This document shows positions 15,431 to 23,286 of a DNA stretch of 39,763 nucleotides, piece by piece (position 1 is the stretch's first letter; every line of letters starts with the position of its first letter). The position numbers and the translations under genes were made by a program. The DNA is from Stenotrophomonas sp. UBA2124 (GTDB lineage: Bacteria; Pseudomonadota; Gammaproteobacteria; Xanthomonadales; Xanthomonadaceae). The stretch spans positions 1 to 39,763 of the forward strand of contig DCXY01000003.1 of NCBI GenBank assembly GCA_002329155.1. The letters are read 5' to 3'. Under the pieces are notes generated by a model. The model had not been told where the DNA came from, searched no databases, and was given only the letters and a program-made list of their open reading frames with translations.

Positions 15431-15928
15431 ATGGCCGCACCGATGCCCGTTTACCTGCCCTGGTTGATGACCGCCGGCTTCGGCTGGCTGTACTACCGGC
15501 GCATCCGCCGCCACTTCGGTTGGCAGCTGTGGCAGCCCCGGCGCACGCAGCTGCGCATCGGCATCCTGGTGCTGGTCGCGGCGATGCTGGTAGTGGCGGC
15601 GGTCTACCTGCCGCATGTGGCGTGGGGCATCGCTGGCGGTACGGTGGCCGGTGGCGCACTGGGCGTGTTCGCACTGCGGCATACGCAGTCCAGCGTACGC
15701 GACGGCAAACCCGGGTACACGCCGAACCCATGGATCGGCGGCGGCCTCGCGCTGCTGCTGGTCGGGCGCCTGGCCTGGCGCTGGTATTCCGGTGCCTTCA
15801 GCAGCGGCGCCATGCAGGGCGGCAGCAACGCCAGCCCGCTGACCTTGGCCATTGCCGCGGCCTTGATCAGCTATGGGCTGGTGCAGGCGGTTGGGCTGAT
15901 GCTGAAGATGCGCCACACGGTGGCCTGA
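15431..15928 (+). CDS. Small four-helix membrane protein, possibly DUF1453/CcdC-like
   Basis: The 165-residue protein has four hydrophobic helices at about residues 4-20, 40-60, 65-85 and 110-160 (the last region holds two close segments). It also has a basic first loop (YYRRIRRHFG) and the motif YTPNPWIGGGLALLLVGRLAWRW. The layout resembles DUF1453 (CcdC) proteins, of unknown function, but the assignment is from memory of the pattern and is tentative. The ATG at 15431 is chosen over the frame opening at 15371 because GGAGAA lies 5 bp before it. It converges on the sugar dehydrogenase gene, with a shared hairpin between them. Confidence 0.65.
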   Translation: MAAPMPVYLPWLMTAGFGWLYYRRIRRHFGWQLWQPRRTQLRIGILVLVAAMLVVAAVYLPHVAWGIAGGTVAGGALGVFALRHTQSSVRDGKPGYTPNPWIGGGLALLLVGRLAWRWYSGAFSSGAMQGGSNASPLTLAIAAALISYGLVQAVGLMLKMRHTVA

Positions 15929-15937
15929 AATCCATCC

Positions 15938-15968
15938 AAAAAAGCGGGGAGCCGTGCTGGCTCCCCGC
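15938..15968 (-). terminator. Intrinsic terminator after the sugar dehydrogenase gene
   Basis: A perfect 10 bp stem GCGGGGAGCC/GGCTCCCCGC has a 5-base loop. On the minus strand it is followed by TTTTTT (15943-15938). It also lies 15 bp past the plus-strand stop at 15928 and may act in both directions, though it lacks a U-tract on the plus strand. Confidence 0.85.
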
Positions 15969-15993
15969 CTTGCATCGCTTGCTGCGCCGGGCT

Positions 15994-17154
15994 TCAGTTG
16001 GCCTTCGGCGTCAGCTTCAGCAGCCGTGCGTTGCTGCCGTCTTCCAGCAGCCACAGTGCGCCGTCCGGGCCTTGCTCCACTTCGCGGATGCGCTGGCCCA
16101 TGTTGAAGCGTTCGGCTTCGCGTGCGCTGTCGCCGTCGAAGGCCACGCGCACCAGTGACTGCGAGGACAGGCCGCCGATGAAGCCGCTGCCCTTCCACTG
16201 CGGGAACAGATTGCCGCTGTAGATCACGAAGCCTGCCGGCGAAATCACTTCGCGCCAGGTAACCACCGGTGCCTTGAACTCGGGGCGGGTGTCGTGGTCG
16301 GGAATCTTGCGGCCGTCGTAGTGGTCGCCGTTGGAGACGATGGGGTAGCCATAGTTGGCGCCGCGCTCGATCAGGTTCAGCTCGTCGCCGCCCTTCGGGC
16401 CCATTTCGTGTTCCCACAGCTTGCCGTTGGCGTCGAAGGCGATGCCGAGGATGTTGCGGTGGCCCAGCGACCACACCTGGTCAGCCGGCGAGCCCTGCGC
16501 CACGAACGGGTTGTCGGCGGGAACGCTGCCGTCGTCGTTGAGGCGGATCATCTTGCCCAGGTTGGCCTTCATATCCTGCGCCGGGTCGAACTTCTGCCGC
16601 TCGCTGGAGCTGATCCAGAGCTTGCCATCCGGACCAAAAGCGATGCGGTGGCCGAAGTGGCCATTGCCGGTAACCTTGGGGGTCTGCCGCCAGATCACCT
16701 GCGCGTCGGCAAGCTGACCGCCGCCGTTCGCATCCAGCACCAGTTTGGCGCGTGCCACCGCGGCACCGCGCGTATTGCCCTCGCCCGGTTCGGCATAGCT
16801 GTAATAGATCAGCCCGTTGCTGGCGAACTGCGGGTGCAGCACCACGTCACCAAAACCACCCTGGCCGCCGTAGGCCACCTTCGGCACGCCGGTGACCTCG
16901 CCGCGCTTGCCGCTGGCCGGGTCGAAATGGATCAGCCTGCCGCCCTTCTGCGTGACCAGCAGGCTGCCATCGGGCAGGAAGGTCATCGCCCACGGCTCGT
17001 TGAAGCGGCCCGCCTCGGTGGCGGTGAATGGCCATTGCGCCTGTGGCAGCGCCGCCGCAGCTGCAGGGTCGGCGGCCGGGTCTGCCGCGCAGGCGGTGGT
17101 GAACAGGGCAGGGGTGAAGGCCAGCGTCAGGCTGAGCAGCAGGGGACGGGGCAT
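15994..17154 (-). CDS. Exported PQQ-dependent sugar dehydrogenase (soluble aldose dehydrogenase type)
   Basis: The 386-residue protein is a six-bladed beta-propeller of the GSDH family (Escherichia coli YliI/Asd, soluble glucose dehydrogenase). These enzymes oxidise aldoses in the periplasm with PQQ as cofactor. Family motifs are LNEPWAMTFLPDG-like FNEPWAMTFLPDGSLLVTQK, GNGHFGHRIAFGPDG (catalytic His region), WSLGHRNILGIAFD, WEHEMGPKGGDELN and EDGSNARLLKL at the end. The N-terminus is a signal peptide ending TTACAAD. The Cys could be a lipid attachment site, but the lipobox is weak. ATG 17154 is chosen because GGAGAA precedes it; the frame opens at a TTG 12 bp earlier. No pqq synthesis genes are in the window. 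Confidence 0.9.
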   Translation of the reverse strand: MPRPLLLSLTLAFTPALFTTACAADPAADPAAAAALPQAQWPFTATEAGRFNEPWAMTFLPDGSLLVTQKGGRLIHFDPASGKRGEVTGVPKVAYGGQGGFGDVVLHPQFASNGLIYYSYAEPGEGNTRGAAVARAKLVLDANGGGQLADAQVIWRQTPKVTGNGHFGHRIAFGPDGKLWISSSERQKFDPAQDMKANLGKMIRLNDDGSVPADNPFVAQGSPADQVWSLGHRNILGIAFDANGKLWEHEMGPKGGDELNLIERGANYGYPIVSNGDHYDGRKIPDHDTRPEFKAPVVTWREVISPAGFVIYSGNLFPQWKGSGFIGGLSSQSLVRVAFDGDSAREAERFNMGQRIREVEQGPDGALWLLEDGSNARLLKLTPKAN

Positions 17155-17288
17155 GGGGTTCTCCAATGGCGGGGAAACGGATGTCCAGCCTCAGGTTGTA
17201 CACCATGAGCGCGTGAGCTGCCTGTCTGGACGTGGCAGCCTGCGCCCCGTGTTGAATGGAGGCGCCAAGCTGTACTGGTGGCCATGGT

Positions 17289-18569
17289 TCAGCTGTCCGC
17301 GCCGCCGTCCGGCTCGCTGGCCGCCATTCGCCTCGCGACGATGCCGGTGGCGGTGACGCCGCCGGTGGTGTTGCCGATGGTGCAGAACACATCGGGAATG
17401 GTGTCCACCGCCAGCAGCACACCAAGTGGTTCCACCGGCAGGCCCATGCTCTGGGTGATGGGCAGGTTGTTGGTCATGAAGTTGGCCTGCCCCGGCAAGC
17501 CCGTGGAGCCCATGCTGATGGCCGCCGCCAGCAGCACCGCCACCGCGTACTGCGAGGCGTGCACCTCGATGCCGTACAGCCACGCGATGAAGCTGGCCAC
17601 GGCGATGTATTGCGCCGGGCTGGTGATGCGGAACAGCGACACCGCCATCGGCACCACCAGCGAGGTCAGCGCGGCCGGGTAGCCCAGGCGGTTGCGCGCG
17701 CTGTCGATCATGGTGGGCAGCGAGGCCAGCGAGGACTGCGTGCTGGCGGCGATCACCTGCACCGGCACCAGCGCACTGGCGAAGCGGCGCAGCGGCTCAC
17801 CGGCAGCGACGCGCGCCACCACGTACAGCAGCAGGGTGATCAGGATGTAGATCACGCACATCAGCACGATGTAGTAGCCGAGCACGCCCAGCAGGCTCAT
17901 GCCCACCTCGGCACAGACCACCAGCACCAGCGCGAACACGCCCAGCGGCGCGGCCCACAGCACCCAGCGCACGAGCGTGATCATGGTGTCGGCGATGATG
18001 CGGATGATGTCCAGGATGCGCTCGCGGCGTTCAGCCTGCTGGCGGCTCAGGGCGAAGCCGAAGAACATGGCGAACACCACCAGCTGCAGCATGCTGGCTT
18101 CGGCGGCGGCCTTGATGGCGTTGCTGGGAATCAGCGAGCCCAGCCACTGCGCGGCCGATGCCGGCGTGCCGGCGGTGGTGGGGGAGCGCAGCGCCCGGCG
18201 GAACTCCTCGATGGTGCCCGCATCACGCGGCACCAGGTCCAGCAGGTAGGGCGTGATCAGCGCCGAGAACGCAGCCGAGCTGACCAGCAGCACCAGGAAC
18301 ACGATGATGGCGTTGCGCGCGGTGCGCCCCGACGCGGCGGCGTTGCTGGCGGTGTTGACGCCGACGATGACCAGCGCGGTGACCAGTGGCACCACGGTCA
18401 TCTGCAGCGCGTTGAGCCACAGGCGGCCGATGGGGCGCATGACATCGGCCACCTTCAAGGCCAGCGCCTGGTCGTAGGCGGTGAGCGACAAGCCGACTAC
18501 GGCCGCAAGGATCAGCGCGATCAGCACCTTGACCGGTGCCGAGATGGTGAAGCGTCGGGTCGTGTTCAA
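17289..18569 (-). CDS. DAACS (glutamate transporter family) amino acid:cation symporter, probably neutral substrate
   Basis: The 426-residue inner membrane protein has the glutamate-transporter fold. It shows MRPIGRLWLNALQMTVVPLV (early helices), the HP1 loop ASTQSSLASLP, HP2 SMGSTGLPGQ, and the TM8 substrate site AVDTIPDVFCTIGNTTGG. Aligned to archaeal GltPh, Asp390, Asp394 and Asn401 are kept (389, 393, 400). Arg397, which binds the acidic side chain, is Cys396, and Asp405 is Gly404. Cys at this position is known from the neutral amino acid exchanger ASCT2, so an alanine-like substrate is plausible. The start is TTG at 18569, overlapping the upstream stop (TTGA), with GGAGG seven bases before it. 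It is coupled to the YkuD gene and the RpiR regulator. Confidence 0.87.
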   Translation of the reverse strand: MNTTRRFTISAPVKVLIALILAAVVGLSLTAYDQALALKVADVMRPIGRLWLNALQMTVVPLVTALVIVGVNTASNAAASGRTARNAIIVFLVLLVSSAAFSALITPYLLDLVPRDAGTIEEFRRALRSPTTAGTPASAAQWLGSLIPSNAIKAAAEASMLQLVVFAMFFGFALSRQQAERRERILDIIRIIADTMITLVRWVLWAAPLGVFALVLVVCAEVGMSLLGVLGYYIVLMCVIYILITLLLYVVARVAAGEPLRRFASALVPVQVIAASTQSSLASLPTMIDSARNRLGYPAALTSLVVPMAVSLFRITSPAQYIAVASFIAWLYGIEVHASQYAVAVLLAAAISMGSTGLPGQANFMTNNLPITQSMGLPVEPLGVLLAVDTIPDVFCTIGNTTGGVTATGIVARRMAASEPDGGADS

Positions 18570-19357
18570 TGCGCGGCCTCCGCCTGTACCGGCAGGCCCC
18601 AGGCGCGTTGAAGGCGCGTGTACTCGGCCTGTGGCAGCAGCACGAACAGCGGCCTGGCCCGCGGCGACAGCCATGCCAGCAGCGCCGTCATGTGTGCCGG
18701 CTCCATCGCGGTGCAGCCGGCGGTGGCCTCACCCGGTGCGCGCCACAGGTGGGCGAAGATGCAGCTGCCCTGGCCGGGCACGGCAGCGGCGTTGTGTTCG
18801 ATCACGAAGCCCTCGCGGTAACGCACGTCGCCCTTGTTGTGCAGGTCCAGGCGCATGGCCTCGGTGGAACCTTTCACCGCATCCGCGCCCACCTTGTCGG
18901 CATCGACGATCTGGTTGTACAGCGGCGATGCGGGGACATCCATGCAGTAGCTGCTGGCCTGCATGGCCTGGTAGGGCAGGGCGCTCTCGATGTGGTCTGC
19001 ATAGCCGAAGGCCGGGCCGATGGTGAACACGCCGGCAGGGCTGCGGCCATCGCCTTCGCGCTTGTGCGGGCCATGCTGCTGGGCCGGGTGCAGGCCCAAC
19101 CCCCACGCGCTGCCGGTACGACCGAGCGACACATCGAAAGCCGCGCCATGGGGCTGCCAGCCATGCTCGCCGCGTTCATAAGCCTGCAGCCGGCCCTGCG
19201 TGGCATCCCAGCCGTTCGACGTCACCACCACCAGTTGCCGTGCATCGTGTACCGGGGTGGCCACGGGTGCTGCGGCAGCGCCCGTGGCGGCGAAGGCCAT
19301 CAGACAGGTCAGGGCGGCGAGCAGCCGTCGGGCGGCGGGGTGGAACAGGGAAGGCAT
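18566..19357 (-). CDS. Exported YkuD-domain (L,D-transpeptidase/peptidase-like) protein
   Basis: The 263-residue protein has a signal peptide (MPSLFHPAARRLLAALTCLM...) and a YkuD-type catalytic domain of the COG3786 kind. The conserved pieces are GRSPAGVFTIGPAFGYA, then CIFAHLWRAP with His203, then TAGCTAM with the catalytic Cys215. Such enzymes act on the L,D-linkage of peptidoglycan stem peptides, as cross-linkers or as peptidases; which applies here cannot be read from sequence. It begins 18 bp after the RpiR regulator and its TGA overlaps the TTG start of the symporter, so the three form one unit. No peptidoglycan-binding LysM domain is present. Confidence 0.85.
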   Translation of the reverse strand: MPSLFHPAARRLLAALTCLMAFAATGAAAAPVATPVHDARQLVVVTSNGWDATQGRLQAYERGEHGWQPHGAAFDVSLGRTGSAWGLGLHPAQQHGPHKREGDGRSPAGVFTIGPAFGYADHIESALPYQAMQASSYCMDVPASPLYNQIVDADKVGADAVKGSTEAMRLDLHNKGDVRYREGFVIEHNAAAVPGQGSCIFAHLWRAPGEATAGCTAMEPAHMTALLAWLSPRARPLFVLLPQAEYTRLQRAWGLPVQAEAAH

Positions 19358-19375
19358 TGGCGACGGCTCCGGCGG

Positions 19376-20224
19376 TCAGTTGTCGATCAGGTGCTGGATG
19401 CGTTCCTGGTTCAGCGCCAGCTGCCGCTCGCGGTCAGGGTTGGCCTGGCACAGCAGCACGAAAACGAAATCCAGCAGGTACTGCAGCGAGCAACGGTACA
19501 GCAGTTGCGCGATCTGCGGTTGCGGGTCGTGCGCGCAGATGGCCAGTGCGGCGTCGGCATGCGCGCGCAGCGGGTTGGCGGTGTGGCGGGTGATGGAGAC
19601 CACCTTGCCGCCCACTTCCTGGAACTGGCGGGACAGCTGCCACAGCTGCGGCAGCTTGCCGAACTCGGAGAACACCAGCAGCACATCGCCCGGGCGCGCG
19701 GCGGACAGGTTGGCGGTCATCAGGATGGGGTCTGCGTGCTGCACGGTGAGGATGCCCAGCAGCGCCAGGCGCATGGCGAACTCGCGCGCGTACAGGCCAT
19801 CGTCGCCCCAGCCATAGACGAATACCTTGGGTGCACCGTCGATCAGTGCGATCACCGCTTCCACATCGGCCTGCGGGTTGGCGGCCATGGTTTCTTCTTC
19901 GGCAGCGGTCTTGGCGCGGCGCAGGGTGTCGGCAGCCAGCAGGTAGCCGCCGGGCTGGTCTTCCGGCGGCCACTCCGTGGTGTCGCCGTTGCCGGCCAGT
20001 GCCACCGCCGCGCCCACCGAATACTTGAGGTCGGGGTAACCCTTGAAGCCGAGCTTCTGGCTGAACTTGACCACGCTGGACTGGCTGATGCCCAGCGCGT
20101 TGGCCAGCTGCTGGGACGAGTAGTCACGCAGCAGATGGGCGTTGTCGAGAATGAAGTCGGCAATGCGCCGCTCGATGGCCGACATCTGTTCGCGTTCAGA
20201 GCGGATTTTCAGCAGTGGAGCCAT
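19376..20224 (-). CDS. MurR/RpiR family transcriptional regulator
   Basis: The 282-residue protein has the two RpiR domains. The N-terminal helix-turn-helix (about residues 1-77) contains YSSQQLANALGISQSSVVKFSQKLGF, the family signature. A SIS sugar-phosphate-binding domain (about residues 120-250) includes VFVYGWGDDGLYAREFAMRL and VLLVFSEFGKLPQLWQLSRQ. Family members sense phosphosugars such as MurNAc-6-phosphate. Within this cell-wall-peptide locus a MurNAc-derived signal is a fair guess. Two residues usual in SIS sugar sites (GxGxS and SxSGxT) read GWGDD and FSEFGK here, so the ligand may not be a standard phosphosugar. It is first in the unit with the YkuD protein and symporter. Confidence 0.9.
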   Translation of the reverse strand: MAPLLKIRSEREQMSAIERRIADFILDNAHLLRDYSSQQLANALGISQSSVVKFSQKLGFKGYPDLKYSVGAAVALAGNGDTTEWPPEDQPGGYLLAADTLRRAKTAAEEETMAANPQADVEAVIALIDGAPKVFVYGWGDDGLYAREFAMRLALLGILTVQHADPILMTANLSAARPGDVLLVFSEFGKLPQLWQLSRQFQEVGGKVVSITRHTANPLRAHADAALAICAHDPQPQIAQLLYRCSLQYLLDFVFVLLCQANPDRERQLALNQERIQHLIDN

Positions 20225-20276
20225 GGGCGGGGCATCGGTTGTCAGTGTTGGACTCTAAGCGATTGCGGACGACAAG

Positions 20277-20346
20277 GCAGTCGCGGGAATCCCCCCTCCC
20301 TTTGCCGACAGGCAAGGGGAGGGCTGGGGAGGGGTGCCTTGGCTGT
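20277..20346 (+). repeat. C-rich/G-rich palindrome, direct copy 1
   Basis: A hairpin CCCTCCCTTTGCC-GACA-GGCAAGGGGAGGG is followed by the G-rich tail CTGGGGAGGGGTGCCTT. The 70 bp unit is repeated almost exactly at 20457-20527. The stretch 20225-20573 holds only these repeats plus the small palindrome at 20389; no gene is supported. Confidence 0.85.
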
Positions 20347-20388
20347 TGTCGTGAAGCAGCGGCGCGACAGATTGCCAAAGGCCACTGG

Positions 20389-20408
20389 ATTCCCGCCTGC
20401 GCGGGAAT
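20389..20408. repeat. ATTCCC-GGGAAT palindrome (dRS3-like)
   Basis: ATTCCCGC-CTGC-GCGGGAAT is a perfect 20 bp palindrome in the context GGATT...AATGAC. Its form resembles the ATTCCCN8GGGAAT repeats known as dRS3 in Neisseria and similar dispersed elements in Xanthomonadaceae. It lies between the two direct repeats. A degraded relative is near 32675. Confidence 0.65.
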
Positions 20409-20456
20409 GACAGTAGTGGGAGGAAGGATGGCTGAGCGGCAGCTGCCGACGGCAGC

Positions 20457-20527
20457 GCAGCCGCGGGAACCACCCCCTCCCTTTGCCGACAGGCAAGGGG
20501 AGGGTTGGGGAGGGGTGCCTTGACGGT
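20457..20527 (+). repeat. C-rich/G-rich palindrome, direct copy 2
   Basis: Second copy of the 70 bp unit at 20277-20346, in the same orientation and including the flanking GCGGGAA, so the duplication covers more than the hairpin. Only a few positions differ. Confidence 0.85.
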
Positions 20528-20573
20528 TGCTTTGATGTGCCGGCACGGTACACGCCAGCGGGAAAGCCGCGCC

Positions 20574-20608
20574 GCGATGGCAACCCGCATCACACCGGTT
20601 GCCATCGC
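20574..20608 (-). terminator. 12 bp hairpin after the epimerase gene
   Basis: GCGATGGCAACC (20574-20585) pairs exactly with GGTTGCCATCGC (20597-20608). It lies 8 bp past the epimerase stop on the minus strand. There is no U-tract, so it may be a transcript-end stabiliser or Rho-independent terminator of weak type. Confidence 0.6.
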
Positions 20609-20616
20609 CAGGGTGC

Positions 20617-21714
20617 TCACGGCTTGATCATCTCCAGCCCGTGCACCTCGATGATGCCCAGGCCGGGCGCATCGGTAACGGTGATCTCCGACTCGTTGAA
20701 GATCACCCCGCCTTCCACCGGGTTGAACTGACTCAGCGACGGGCCATCCAGATCGACCTTGCTGATCGCCCCCGATTTGGCCACCGCCAGGTGCACCGCC
20801 GCCGCCACGCTGATGCTCGACTCCAGCATGCAGCCGATCATGCACGGCACGCCGTACAGCGAGGCGATGTCGGCGATCTTGATCGCGTTGGAAATGCCGC
20901 CGGTCTTCATCAACTTGATGTTGATGATGTCCGCCGCACCCTGCTGGATCAGGTCGAACACCTGGTTCGGACTGAACACGCTTTCATCGGCCATCACCGG
21001 CGTGTTGACCCGCTCGGTGACGTACTTCATGCCGGCGATGTCGTTGGCCTTCACCGGCTGCTCCAGCAGCTCCAGCACCACGCCGGCATTCTCCAGCGCG
21101 CTCATCGCATACACCGCCTGCTTGGCGGTCCAGCCCTGGTTGGCATCCAGCCGCAGCAGCGCACGGCCTTCGACGGCGGCGTGGATGGCCTTGACCCGTT
21201 CGATGTCCAGGCCGATGTCCTTGCCTACCTTGATCTTCAGCGACTCGAAGCCCCGCTCCACCGCCGACAGCGAATCGGCCACCATCTTGTCGATGTAGTC
21301 CACGCTGATGGTGATGTCGGTGGTGATCACCGGGTCGCCGCCGCCGAGCATCTGGTACAGCGGCGCACCGTGCAGCTGCGCCCACAGGTCGTAGACAGCA
21401 ATTTCCACCGCTGCCTTGGCGCTGGTGTTGCGCTCCAGCGAGGACTGGATGAGCCCGCACACGCGGTTGAGGTTGGCGATGTCCTCGCCGATCAGGCGCG
21501 GCTTGATGAAGGTGTTGATCGCTTCGATGATCGAGCCATGCGTGTCACCGGTGATCACCGCCGTTGGCGGCGCCTCGCCGTAGCCGGTGTGGCCGGTGTC
21601 GGTACGCACCAGCACCACCACGTCCTCCATGGTCTCCACCGTGCGTAGTGCGGTCTTGAACGGGGTTTTGAGGGGCACGCGCAGCATGCCCAGTTCGATG
21701 TCGGTGATCTTCAT
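20617..21714 (-). CDS. Dipeptide epimerase, L-Ala-D/L-Glu epimerase type (enolase superfamily)
   Basis: These enzymes turn L-Ala-D-Glu from peptidoglycan into L-Ala-L-Glu so that normal peptidases can use it. The 365-residue protein has the enolase-superfamily set: Lys160-x-Lys162 (SLKIKVG), metal ligands Asp190 (RLDANQ), Glu218 (LLEQP) and Asp243 (MADES), and Lys267 (NIKLMKTGG). The dipeptide-binding D-x-D motif is Asp321-Leu-Asp323 (KVDLDG), the same spacing and almost the same numbering as Bacillus subtilis YkfB. No signal peptide, so it is cytosolic. Its ATG overlaps the stop of the upstream NlpC/P60 gene (ATGA), indicating translational coupling. Other dipeptide specificities within this family cannot be excluded. 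Confidence 0.9.
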   Translation of the reverse strand: MKITDIELGMLRVPLKTPFKTALRTVETMEDVVVLVRTDTGHTGYGEAPPTAVITGDTHGSIIEAINTFIKPRLIGEDIANLNRVCGLIQSSLERNTSAKAAVEIAVYDLWAQLHGAPLYQMLGGGDPVITTDITISVDYIDKMVADSLSAVERGFESLKIKVGKDIGLDIERVKAIHAAVEGRALLRLDANQGWTAKQAVYAMSALENAGVVLELLEQPVKANDIAGMKYVTERVNTPVMADESVFSPNQVFDLIQQGAADIINIKLMKTGGISNAIKIADIASLYGVPCMIGCMLESSISVAAAVHLAVAKSGAISKVDLDGPSLSQFNPVEGGVIFNESEITVTDAPGLGIIEVHGLEMIKP

Positions 21715-23159
21715 TTGCGGGCTTGTGGGCGGATGCGCTGGATGTTGGTCATGCGGTCGATGTAGGTGGCGCTGTCGCTGGCCATCATCGGCTCCAGCGG
21801 GGTCACCGAGACGCCGTTGAGCGCGGCATGCACGCGCTTGCCGTCGCCGCCGAACCAGCTGCCACCGGAGGTGTCGTGGATCACCCAGGTCCTGCCGTCG
21901 GCGTGGCCCAGCATCATCATCACGTGGCCGGGGATGTAGATCAGATCGCCCACCTGCAGCTGCGCGATGGCGGCATCGCGTTTGGCCTTGCCATCTTTGT
22001 CGGTGAACGGCAGGCGGTCCAGCGCCGGGCTCACTGCCTGCGCGCTGGTGTTGCGTGGCAGCAGCACGCCGAAACTGCGGTAGATCTCCGAGACGAAACC
22101 GCTGCAGTCGCGGGTGTCGTAGGAGTGGCCCCAGCCGTAGCGTTCGCCCAGGAACTTGAAGGCCTGGGTGATGAGGTTGCGTCGGGTCAGCGGCAGGTAG
22201 TCCTCAGCGCTGTCCTGCGAGCGCGGCAGCAGGGCCGGCACGATGGACAGGCTGCCGTCGTCATTGCGTACCGGCAGCTGGATCACATGCGCCGCATGCG
22301 CCTGCTGCCCGTTGACCGTCTTCATCGCCGGCCAGTCGGCCAGCACCGGCACGCGCACGCCCATTTCCAGCTGCAGGTCGGACACGCGCGGCTCTTCCGG
22401 CGTGTGCGCGGTGAACGCCTTGGCGCCGGTGATCACACGGTACGGGCCCTGCGCGCCATAGCCGAACACCTGCTCGGCGCTGCCGGTAGCCACGTACTGC
22501 TTCTCGATCCACGCGGCGTAGCGTTCGCTGCTGATGAACAGCCACTTTCCATCCGCACTTTCATGCAAAACCGCCACCGCATCGCCGGGGAACAGCGCCG
22601 ACTCCTGGAAGCGGTCGATGTCGGTGTCGCCCTTCGTGCTGAAAACACGCAGGTTGGTGGGGAACGCCCGCAGCGCGGCGCGGTGCACGACCAGGCCGTA
22701 CTGCAGCGGGCGCTGCGCGGGCACCGCATCCAGCGCGACGTTGTCGCTGATGGCCTTCAGCTGCGCGGCGTCCACCGGCTTGCCCTGCACGTCGTATAGC
22801 GGGCGGCTGGATGCGCGGGAGATGCCGTTGATCTGTTCCTGCACCAGGGCGCGCGGCAGGCTGGCCGGAAGGGCGAGAAGGTCGTGCATGGAGGTGTCGA
22901 GCTGGCGCATGCGCGCGTTCTGCGCATCGATGCCGGCGCGGTCCAGGATCACCGCATCGGCATCGGGCAGCTGCGCGATCCAGTGCTGCGGTGCCAGATA
23001 GCTTTCCTGCAGGCCGATGATGCCCATGTGGCCCACGTCCGGCGTGGACGGCGGGGACAGCGCAAGCGCAGGCCCGGCAAACAGCGCCGTGGCGAGGAAC
23101 AGGGCCCTTGCCAGCGGGGCAGGGCGTCGGCGCTGGGGCCGGCACGGAATGACGTTCAT
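21711..23159 (-). CDS. Exported SH3b-NlpC/P60 cysteine endopeptidase (C40)
   Basis: The 482-residue protein has a signal peptide ending ALALS. An N-terminal helical stabilising region (about residues 40-130) follows, then two SH3b-like domains (about 160-310, with FPGDAVAVLHESADGKWLFI). The C-terminal NlpC/P60 domain has Cys352 (RDCSGFV), His412 (IPGHVMMML) and His428 (VIHDTSGG). This layout resembles gamma-D-glutamyl-L-diamino acid endopeptidases such as YkfC and Salmonella EcgA, which release L-Ala-D-Glu from stem peptides. That product is the substrate of the coupled epimerase gene. GGAG six bases before the ATG supports the start. It is first in its unit, next to a palindromic operator candidate. 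Confidence 0.92.
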   Translation of the reverse strand: MNVIPCRPQRRRPAPLARALFLATALFAGPALALSPPSTPDVGHMGIIGLQESYLAPQHWIAQLPDADAVILDRAGIDAQNARMRQLDTSMHDLLALPASLPRALVQEQINGISRASSRPLYDVQGKPVDAAQLKAISDNVALDAVPAQRPLQYGLVVHRAALRAFPTNLRVFSTKGDTDIDRFQESALFPGDAVAVLHESADGKWLFISSERYAAWIEKQYVATGSAEQVFGYGAQGPYRVITGAKAFTAHTPEEPRVSDLQLEMGVRVPVLADWPAMKTVNGQQAHAAHVIQLPVRNDDGSLSIVPALLPRSQDSAEDYLPLTRRNLITQAFKFLGERYGWGHSYDTRDCSGFVSEIYRSFGVLLPRNTSAQAVSPALDRLPFTDKDGKAKRDAAIAQLQVGDLIYIPGHVMMMLGHADGRTWVIHDTSGGSWFGGDGKRVHAALNGVSVTPLEPMMASDSATYIDRMTNIQRIRPQARK

Positions 23160-23181
23160 TGAAGCTCCCCTCGTGATGCCT

Positions 23182-23197
23182 TGGAATATTTATTCCA
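23182..23197. promoter_or_regulatory. Perfect palindrome TGGAATA-TT-TATTCCA, candidate RpiR operator
   Basis: Two 7 bp arms separated by TT form an exact AT-rich inverted repeat in a GC-rich genome. It lies 23 bp before the NlpC/P60 start and upstream of the divergent transglutaminase gene. A weaker AATAA-A-TTATT repeat is at 23216-23226. RpiR-family dimers bind palindromes of this length and AT character, and an RpiR gene lies 3 kb away. The assignment to that regulator is inference. Confidence 0.65.
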
Positions 23198-23224
23198 TAC
23201 GACGGCAAAAGCAAGAATAAATTA

Positions 23225-23253
23225 TTGACCGGCTGCCGGGTGCGTGTTACACA
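23225..23253 (+). promoter_or_regulatory. Probable promoter of the transglutaminase-TonB receptor unit
   Basis: TTGACC (23225-23230) lies exactly 17 bp before TACACA (23248-23253), with the GTG start 33 bp further on. The -35 is strong and the -10 weak, fitting a regulated promoter. The weaker AATAAATTATT palindrome overlaps the -35 box. Confidence 0.5.
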
Positions 23254-23286
23254 GCCATTACCACCCTGCACCCGGGAAGTGTTGCC

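Noticed and set aside
15994..17154. Co-operon of the sugar dehydrogenase with the symporter locus
   Set aside because: The two minus-strand genes are separated by 134 bp, and the dehydrogenase has its own ribosome site and terminator. No functional link is evident.
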